The notes under the pieces: model-generated
The model's input: only the letters and a program-made list of their open reading frames with translations
Told to the model about the DNA's origin: nothing
Database searches by the model: none
Position numbers and translations under genes: made by a program
DNA from: Paenibacillus_E violae
GTDB lineage: Bacteria; Bacillota; Bacilli; Paenibacillales; NBRC-103111
Assembly: GCF_032461945.1 (NCBI RefSeq)
Contig: NZ_JAWCUD010000005.1
Span: 62,001-126,000 of the forward strand
Direction: 5' to 3'
DNA: 64,000 bases
Shown: positions 59,672 through 64,000 of the stretch, piece by piece
Layout of the letters: each line of letters begins with the position of its first letter
Numbering within the stretch: position 1 is the first letter of the stretch

Positions 59672-59780
59672 TCTTGTGTGATCAGCAACTGTTGGCTAAC
59701 AGATTAAGTGGGCTTTATTTGCTACGTTTGGGTAAGGTTGGCGCGATAGATAACGATGTTTTACATCGTTACGGCGTGCA
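59672..59780. repeat. Diverged, circularly permuted partial copy of the family B locus
   Basis: The block CAGCAACTGTTGGCTAAC..AGTGGGCTTTATTTGCT recurs here from 59356-59400, and GATAACGATGTTTTAxATCGTTAC (here in two parts GATAACGATGTTTTA and ATCGTTAC at 59748-59771) recurs from 59322. The order of the two blocks is swapped between the two copies, as expected when units are cut from a tandem array in different registers. Confidence 0.7.
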
Positions 59781-59828
59781 CTTGGCGCGCTCCGCGTGCG
59801 ATAGTGATGAAAAACAACGTTACAGAAG

Positions 59829-59861
59829 CAAAAAAACCCCTTCATGCGAGGGGGTTTTTTG
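59829..59861. terminator. Terminator hairpin downstream of the guanidine operon
   Basis: AAAAAACCCC / GGGGTTTTTT with a 10-base loop; symmetric, so it can stop transcription in either direction. It is 510 bp beyond the last gene of the operon with array B2 between. Confidence 0.85.
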
Positions 59862-59944
59862 TCGTAGCGGCAGGTCTTATCTACCTTAATCGTGATCGCT
59901 TTCTTTATTGCTTGGAGAGTTCATATATTCATTAGGGTTAGTTA

Positions 59945-59982
59945 TTAATTAAGTTGACACTTAATTAAGTGTGTGCTAAATT
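59945..59982 (+). promoter_or_regulatory. Promoter and operator of the ArsR/SRPBCC operon
   Basis: TTGACA at 59954-59959, 17-bp spacer, TAAATT at 59977-59982. A perfect palindrome with arms TTAATTAAGT / ACTTAATTAA (59945-59968, 4-base centre) covers the -35 box. Probable autoregulatory site of the ArsR protein. Confidence 0.75.
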
Positions 59983-59988
59983 ATTGGT

Positions 59989-60315
59989 ATGATTGATAAA
60001 GCCATCCAAGCGATAACGGAACCAAGGCGCCGAGATATTTTACATCTTGTCCGTGATGAGGAGCTGACCTCTAGCGCCATTGCTTCGCATTTTGACATTT
60101 CAGCACCGGCAATTTCACAGCATCTTAAGGTTCTTGAAGAGGCTGGACTCGTCGTTGTTCGACGGGCAGGCACCAAACGATTCTATGGCATTAGGAGGGA
60201 AGGATTCGCCGAGTTGATGCAATACATTGAGAGCTTCTGGGACGATAGTTTATTGCGCCTGAAAGAAGCTGCAGAAGAGGAGGAAAGAAGAAAACATGGA
60301 AACAACGAGCAGTAG
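59989..60315 (+). CDS. ArsR family repressor, probably leaderless mRNA
   Basis: 108 residues. Winged helix (AIQAITEPRRRDILHLVRDEELTSSAIASHFDISAPAISQHLKVLEEAGLVVVRRAGTKRFYGI) and the C-terminal IESFWDDSLLRLKEAAEEEE helix of AHSA1-linked repressors. The ATG lies only 7 bases after the -10 box and no ribosome binding site is present, so translation should begin at the first base of the mRNA. The SRPBCC gene overlaps its last 20 bases. Confidence 0.92.
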   Translation: MIDKAIQAITEPRRRDILHLVRDEELTSSAIASHFDISAPAISQHLKVLEEAGLVVVRRAGTKRFYGIRREGFAELMQYIESFWDDSLLRLKEAAEEEERRKHGNNEQ

Positions 60316-60748
60316 TGAGATGATTAAGAAGGAAATTTTTATTGCATGCCGCCCGGAGACCTTGTTCTCGTTTTTTACGGATCCGGATAAATTAGTTCGT
60401 TGGATGGGACGCAACGTACTGCTTGATCCGAGCATTGGGGGCAAATTTAGAATCGATTTGAACGGTACTGATATTGCAATAGGTGAGTACAAAGAGATTA
60501 CCCCCAACGAAAAAGTCGTCATGACATGGGGGTGGGAACGCTCCAAGGCAGTCCCTCCGGGTTCAAGCACTGTCGAATTTAAGTTAACACCTAAAGATAA
60601 TGGCACTCTGTTAGAGTTCATTCACTACGATCTGCCTGCAACGGAAATTGCAGATCATGTAAAAGGTTGGTCGCATTTTCTGCTACGTATTCAGATGGTG
60701 GCCGAGGGCGATGAAGCGGGGGAAGTCCCGTCATCTGAACACGCTTAA
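60296..60748 (+). CDS. SRPBCC (AHSA1-like) domain protein
   Basis: 150 residues: KKEIFIACRPETLFSFFTDPDKLVRWMGRNVLLDPSIGGKFRIDLNGTD is the N-terminal half, given here in parts (EIFIACRPETLFSFF; DKLVRWMGR; GGKFRIDLNG); the C-terminal helix is VKGWSHFLLRIQMVAEG. Hydrophobic ligand-binding fold, ligand unknown. Start overlaps the ArsR gene in another frame with a GAGGAGGAAAG site inside the ArsR coding sequence. Third SRPBCC gene in the window, and the only one in the usual ArsR-first order. Confidence 0.92.
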   Translation: METTSSSEMIKKEIFIACRPETLFSFFTDPDKLVRWMGRNVLLDPSIGGKFRIDLNGTDIAIGEYKEITPNEKVVMTWGWERSKAVPPGSSTVEFKLTPKDNGTLLEFIHYDLPATEIADHVKGWSHFLLRIQMVAEGDEAGEVPSSEHA

Positions 60749-60765
60749 TGATAGGTGCATTAGAG

Positions 60766-60789
60766 GCGCGCATGACTATGCGCGCTTTT
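60766..60789 (+). terminator. Terminator of the ArsR/SRPBCC operon
   Basis: GCGCGCAT / ATGCGCGC stem with a 4-base loop and TTTT; 17 bases after the stop codon. Confidence 0.85.
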
Positions 60790-61120
60790 CGTATTTAATG
60801 AGGGGAGATAACCTAGCTCAGGTGACCCTCCCTCTTTTTCATAGTCAAATCGCTCATTCTATCTAGTGGTTATTTCAGCGAATCGCGTGTGCTTATCCCA
60901 CGCTTCACCCAGCAATTCGTTAAGCTCCCCTCATACCTTTCTTCCCGCGCTGCGTCCATTATTCCTTCTGTTATTCCTCCTGTCATTCCTTCCTCATTTA
61001 GTCTCGCCCTTGACCACTCATTCCATCCTCCCGCGCCCCTATGCCATGCCGCCTTCCATCACGCTCCACACCCATCCGCTTTTTCCTCCCTCTTTTTCAA
61101 GCGCTATTCACACCTAATAC
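60790..61120. other. Non-coding pyrimidine-rich tract
   Basis: No gene. Between about 60900 and 61120 the plus strand is very rich in C and T with few G residues (TTCCTTCTGTTATTCCTCC-type stretches). Open frames across it are low-complexity. It leads directly into the DnaA-box cluster. Confidence 0.6.
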
Positions 61121-61124
61121 CCAC

Positions 61125-61225
61125 TTATCCACAAAATTACCCACAGTATCAACATGTCCACAAATCATACTGTGCATAAGGCTTCGTGCATTCTGTGCAC
61201 ATATCCACAGGACAAGTTATCCACA
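61125..61225. promoter_or_regulatory. DnaA-box cluster outside a recognisable oriC
   Basis: Six DnaA-box-like nonamers within 101 bp: TTATCCACA at 61125 and 61217 (perfect), TGTGCATAA at 61171 (perfect TTATNCACA on the minus strand), TTACCCACA at 61137 and ATATCCACA at 61201 (one mismatch), and ATGTCCACA at 61154 (two mismatches). No dnaA, dnaN or gidA-like genes are near. It may titrate or reload DnaA, or regulate the YhgE gene that starts 105 bp downstream. Confidence 0.75.
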
Positions 61226-61329
61226 TGGGAGTATGTACTCAGATCCTATATATATGATACTATTTGGTATGCGTAAGGGGCTGTCAGGTTACATTAATAA
61301 CCAAATGTGAAGGGATAGGTGGGGCGTCA

Positions 61330-64000
61330 ATGAAGAAGATTTTCAGCATCTATCGGACGGATCTAATTAACTTATGGAGGGTGCCTACAGGCCTGCTCCT
61401 TATGGTGGCGCTTGCCATATTGCCGTCTGTGTATGCCTGGATTAACCTAGAGGCGATGTGGGACCCTTATTCCAATACATCGGGGATCAAAATCGCAGTG
61501 ACAAGCAACGATCAAGGAGCGAAAATTGAGGATAAAACCATTAACATCGGAAACGAGGTTGTGGATAATCTGAAAGAAAATCATACGCTGGGCTGGACCT
61601 TTGTGGATGAAGCAACGGCGTTGAATGGTGTAGAACGCGGGGATTATTATGCGAGCTTAATTATTCCCAAGGACTTCTCACAGAAAATTACGAGTATTGT
61701 GGATGGCACGATGGAAAAGCCCGAAATCGTCTATACCGTGAATGAGAAAATCAATGCGGTTGCGCCCAAAATTACAAGCAAAGGCGCGTCCAGTGTCTCT
61801 CAGCAGATCAGTGAGAATTTTATCAAAACGGTGAGTAACTCGATTTTGACCCGGATGAAGGAGATCGGCATCGATTTTGAGAAGGAGCTGCCGACGATTC
61901 GCAATATGGAAGCGAAGATTTTGGAACTGGAAAATCGGCTGCCTGAAATCGAGACGATGGGTGGAAAGGCGCTGGAGTTAGAGCAGAAGCTGCCCGAACT
62001 AAAAGAGAAGGGGCGGAAAATCGTCCAACTCGAAGAGAAAATTCCGGACATTAACCGCGCGGCGGATACTGTTTTGAAGATTGAAGAGCGCTGGCCGAAG
62101 ATTCAGGCGGTTGCGCAGGAAGTGCTGCTTATTCAGCAGAAGCTGCCCGAGATTCAGAAAGCTGCCAGCCGGGTAGCGGAGCTGGACCAGAATTTCGGCA
62201 AAGTGGAAGAGGTGCTGAATACAGCCATTGATAAATCTCGCAAAGCCGATGAGATCGTTAGCGCTGCGCTGGACACGCTGCCGAAAATCGACTCGATTGC
62301 GACACAGGGAGCGGCTTTCGCTGATGCGCTCACGAATTTTTTACAAAAAAATGAGGCGGCATTCCAGACATTAATCCCTGTGGTAAAGCAGAACCTGACC
62401 CTGCTGCAACAAACGGCGGACGCTGTCACGCAGCTTACGGGAATGCTGCAGGACGTCAATATCGACCCGCAAAAAGCGCTGGCGGCTATAGGCTTTTTGT
62501 CAGAACGCCTCACGTCCGGCGCGGCAGTGCTGGATAACACAATCGATGTGTTCACGCGTTTGAATGCGAATTTGCCGAACAACCCGTTTGCGGATACCAT
62601 CTCGCGGTTAACGGCTCTTCGAACGAATATGGCTAACCAAATTCAAGCCTTGAATAAGCTGCAAACGGCCATCGGACGCGGTGAAAAGCCGGCAAAAGAC
62701 ATCGTGAATAATTTGAACACGTTGTCCAAAGAGGCAAGTAGCGCGCTGGGCAGTATTCTCGCCAGATACGATTCGGAGATCGTGCCGAATATGACGAAAG
62801 CCTTTGGGCAAATACTGTCCGTCGCCCAGAATGCAGGAAGTGCGCTTCAAACATTGAAGACTCAGCTGCCTAATATCAAAGGGATTTTGACGGATGCGCA
62901 AAACGGCATCCATTTTGCCCAGACGCAGCTGGATACCCTGCAAAAGGAACTTCCGGATATCCGGGCGAAGGTGCACGAAGCGTCATCGACGCTTCAAAGC
63001 AAACTGGATGCGTTCACCACTGGCATCAATGAGGCGGCTCCGTTCATTCGCAACGACCTGCCGCGCGTAGAGCAAAAGCTGCACACGGCAGCGGATTTTA
63101 TACGCAACGACTTGCCTGCGGCGGAGGAAGAAATCCGCAAAGTGGCGGATCTGTACCAGACGAAGCTGCCCGAAGTGGAAGATGCCGTCCATCTGGCAGC
63201 TAATCTTGTGCGCAGCGATCTGCCGGCATTCGAAGAGGCTGTCCACAAGGCAGCGGACCAGATTCGCAAAGTTCAAGGAAGCGGCAGCGTCGATGAGGTT
63301 CTCCGTTTGCTTCAGAATGACATTCAGAAGCAAAGCGATTTTCTCTCTAATCCGGTGCTGATCAAAGAGGATAAGAGATTTCCCATTCCGAACTATGGAT
63401 CGGCGATGTCACCTTTTTACACAACGCTTTCGTTGTGGGTAGGCGCTATGCTGCTTGTGTCTCTGATGAGAGTAGATGTGGATAACTTGGATGGTTCCTA
63501 CAAGACGCATCATATCTATTTTGGACGGATGATGATCTTCTTGACCGTCGGATTATTTCAAGCGCTGATTGTCACCCTTGGGGATATTTTTATATTGGGT
63601 ACATATGTTGTGGATAAGATTTGGTTTGTTATTTTTGCGTTGTTAATAAGCGTTGTGTTTATAACCATCACGTACACTTTGGTCTCTGTTTTTGGCAACA
63701 TCGGCAAAGGCATCGCTATTATTTTTCTGGTGCTGCAATTCTCCAGCTCGGGAGGGACGTTCCCGGTGAGCACGGCTTCGCCTTTTTTTCAAAAGCTGAA
63801 TCCGTTCGTACCGTTTACTTATGCGGTTGGGGTGATGCGCGAGGCTGTGGGGGGGATGCTGTTATGGGTGGTGCTGAAGGATGTCATCTGTCTGTGCGTA
63901 TTCATCGTGGTTTGTTATGTGGTGGCATTAGCTCTGAAAAAACCGCTTAGCGGGTATACGAAACGTGTAGCTGAAAAGGCGAAGATGACGAAATTGATCT
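61330..64000 (+). CDS. YhgE/Pip domain membrane protein (3' end outside window)
   Basis: 890 residues visible from ATG 61330 (GGTGGGG site), still open at the window edge. First transmembrane helix LLLMVALAILPSVYAWINLEAMWDPYSNTSGIKIAVTSND is the Pip/YhgE signature, quoted here as LLLMVALAILPSVYAWINL and NTSGIKIAVTSND. A long extracytoplasmic helical region (about 150-690) with repeated (K/R)LPE(I/L) units every 18-24 residues near 195-300 and ELP/DLP units near 545-640. Several transmembrane helices follow from about 695. Related to phage-infection protein Pip and to ABC-2-type and type VII secretion-associated membrane proteins. Possible envelope export or receptor role; not resolvable from sequence. 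Confidence 0.9.
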   Translation, partial: MKKIFSIYRTDLINLWRVPTGLLLMVALAILPSVYAWINLEAMWDPYSNTSGIKIAVTSNDQGAKIEDKTINIGNEVVDNLKENHTLGWTFVDEATALNGVERGDYYASLIIPKDFSQKITSIVDGTMEKPEIVYTVNEKINAVAPKITSKGASSVSQQISENFIKTVSNSILTRMKEIGIDFEKELPTIRNMEAKILELENRLPEIETMGGKALELEQKLPELKEKGRKIVQLEEKIPDINRAADTVLKIEERWPKIQAVAQEVLLIQQKLPEIQKAASRVAELDQNFGKVEEVLNTAIDKSRKADEIVSAALDTLPKIDSIATQGAAFADALTNFLQKNEAAFQTLIPVVKQNLTLLQQTADAVTQLTGMLQDVNIDPQKALAAIGFLSERLTSGAAVLDNTIDVFTRLNANLPNNPFADTISRLTALRTNMANQIQALNKLQTAIGRGEKPAKDIVNNLNTLSKEASSALGSILARYDSEIVPNMTKAFGQILSVAQNAGSALQTLKTQLPNIKGILTDAQNGIHFAQTQLDTLQKELPDIRAKVHEASSTLQSKLDAFTTGINEAAPFIRNDLPRVEQKLHTAADFIRNDLPAAEEEIRKVADLYQTKLPEVEDAVHLAANLVRSDLPAFEEAVHKAADQIRKVQGSGSVDEVLRLLQNDIQKQSDFLSNPVLIKEDKRFPIPNYGSAMSPFYTTLSLWVGAMLLVSLMRVDVDNLDGSYKTHHIYFGRMMIFLTVGLFQALIVTLGDIFILGTYVVDKIWFVIFALLISVVFITITYTLVSVFGNIGKGIAIIFLVLQFSSSGGTFPVSTASPFFQKLNPFVPFTYAVGVMREAVGGMLLWVVLKDVICLCVFIVVCYVVALALKKPLSGYTKRVAEKAKMTKLI

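Noticed and set aside
61125..61225. Replication origin
   Set aside because: DnaA boxes are dense, but there is no dnaA, dnaN, recF or gyrase gene nearby and no clear unwinding element; called a DnaA-box cluster only.
60866..61310. Three overlapping open frames of 83-96 codons before the YhgE gene
   Set aside because: They read through a pyrimidine-rich tract and the DnaA boxes, with no ribosome binding sites and no protein-like pattern.

Overview
The window looks like chromosomal DNA of a spore-forming, pectin-degrading Firmicute of the Paenibacillaceae (Paenibacillus or a close relative). The reasons are a GerA-type germination receptor cluster, the spore protein YyaC, an S-layer-anchored (SLH) family PL9 pectate lyase, several AraC regulators beside LplB/YtcP-type sugar ABC transporters, GGAGG-type ribosome binding sites, and mid-range base composition. 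No rRNA, tRNA, CRISPR array, prophage or transposase gene was seen. The genus is an inference; no search was run.

Layout. 1-993: 5'-truncated view of an ABC-F ATPase (YfmM-like). 1156-5314: germination receptor genes gerA, gerC, a small D-type gene, and gerB on the opposite strand. 5426-9976: secreted phosphodiester glycosidase-like protein, an SRPBCC protein with the stub of a lost ArsR gene upstream, a DUF2935 protein and an AraC regulator. 10098-12025: a Gfo/Idh/MocA dehydrogenase plus sugar isomerase/epimerase operon. 12666-28936: a pectin/rhamnogalacturonan block with a membrane-bound AraC sensor-regulator, two paralogous solute-binding lipoproteins, two permeases, a toroid-like protein of unknown function, a GH105 hydrolase and a 1719-residue cell-surface PL9 lyase. 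29352-35068: phosphatase, AraC/GyrI-like regulator, extradiol dioxygenase-like enzyme, an SRPBCC/ArsR operon and an aldo/keto reductase.

35617-49059 is a catabolic locus whose substrate I cannot name. It encodes two transporters, a creatininase-family amidohydrolase, a heme-oxygenase-like diiron oxygenase (HDO) with all six metal ligands in place, an aldehyde dehydrogenase, a GlcG/HbpS protein, two half-size ChrA-type transporters, a GntR/FCD regulator, two [2Fe-2S] ferredoxins, a RidA protein, a small unknown protein, aspartate dehydrogenase and ACT-malic enzyme. Matching GTATAC-centred operators sit in front of every transcription unit except the unrelated yyaC, so the GntR protein probably controls the whole set. 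50520-59320 is a guanidine locus: an APC permease and a four-gene guanidine degradation operon are divergent, and each is headed by its own guanidine-I (ykkC) riboswitch with an overlapping terminator. The window ends with a leaderless ArsR gene and SRPBCC partner, a cluster of DnaA boxes, and the start of a YhgE/Pip membrane protein.

The most unusual signal lies between the genes. At least seven sequence families of intergenic elements occur (loci at 7.9, 16.7, 17.0, 17.3, 29.0, 32.4, 46.1, 49.2 and 59.4 kb). Each is built from short palindromic cores. Their sequences differ from family to family, but the centre-to-centre spacing is nearly always the same alternation of about 51 and about 62 bp (close to five and six helical turns). 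Four-core elements are also mirror-symmetric as a whole. A shared geometry with unrelated sequences is hard to explain by common descent of the sequence alone, and I do not know of a description of such a class.
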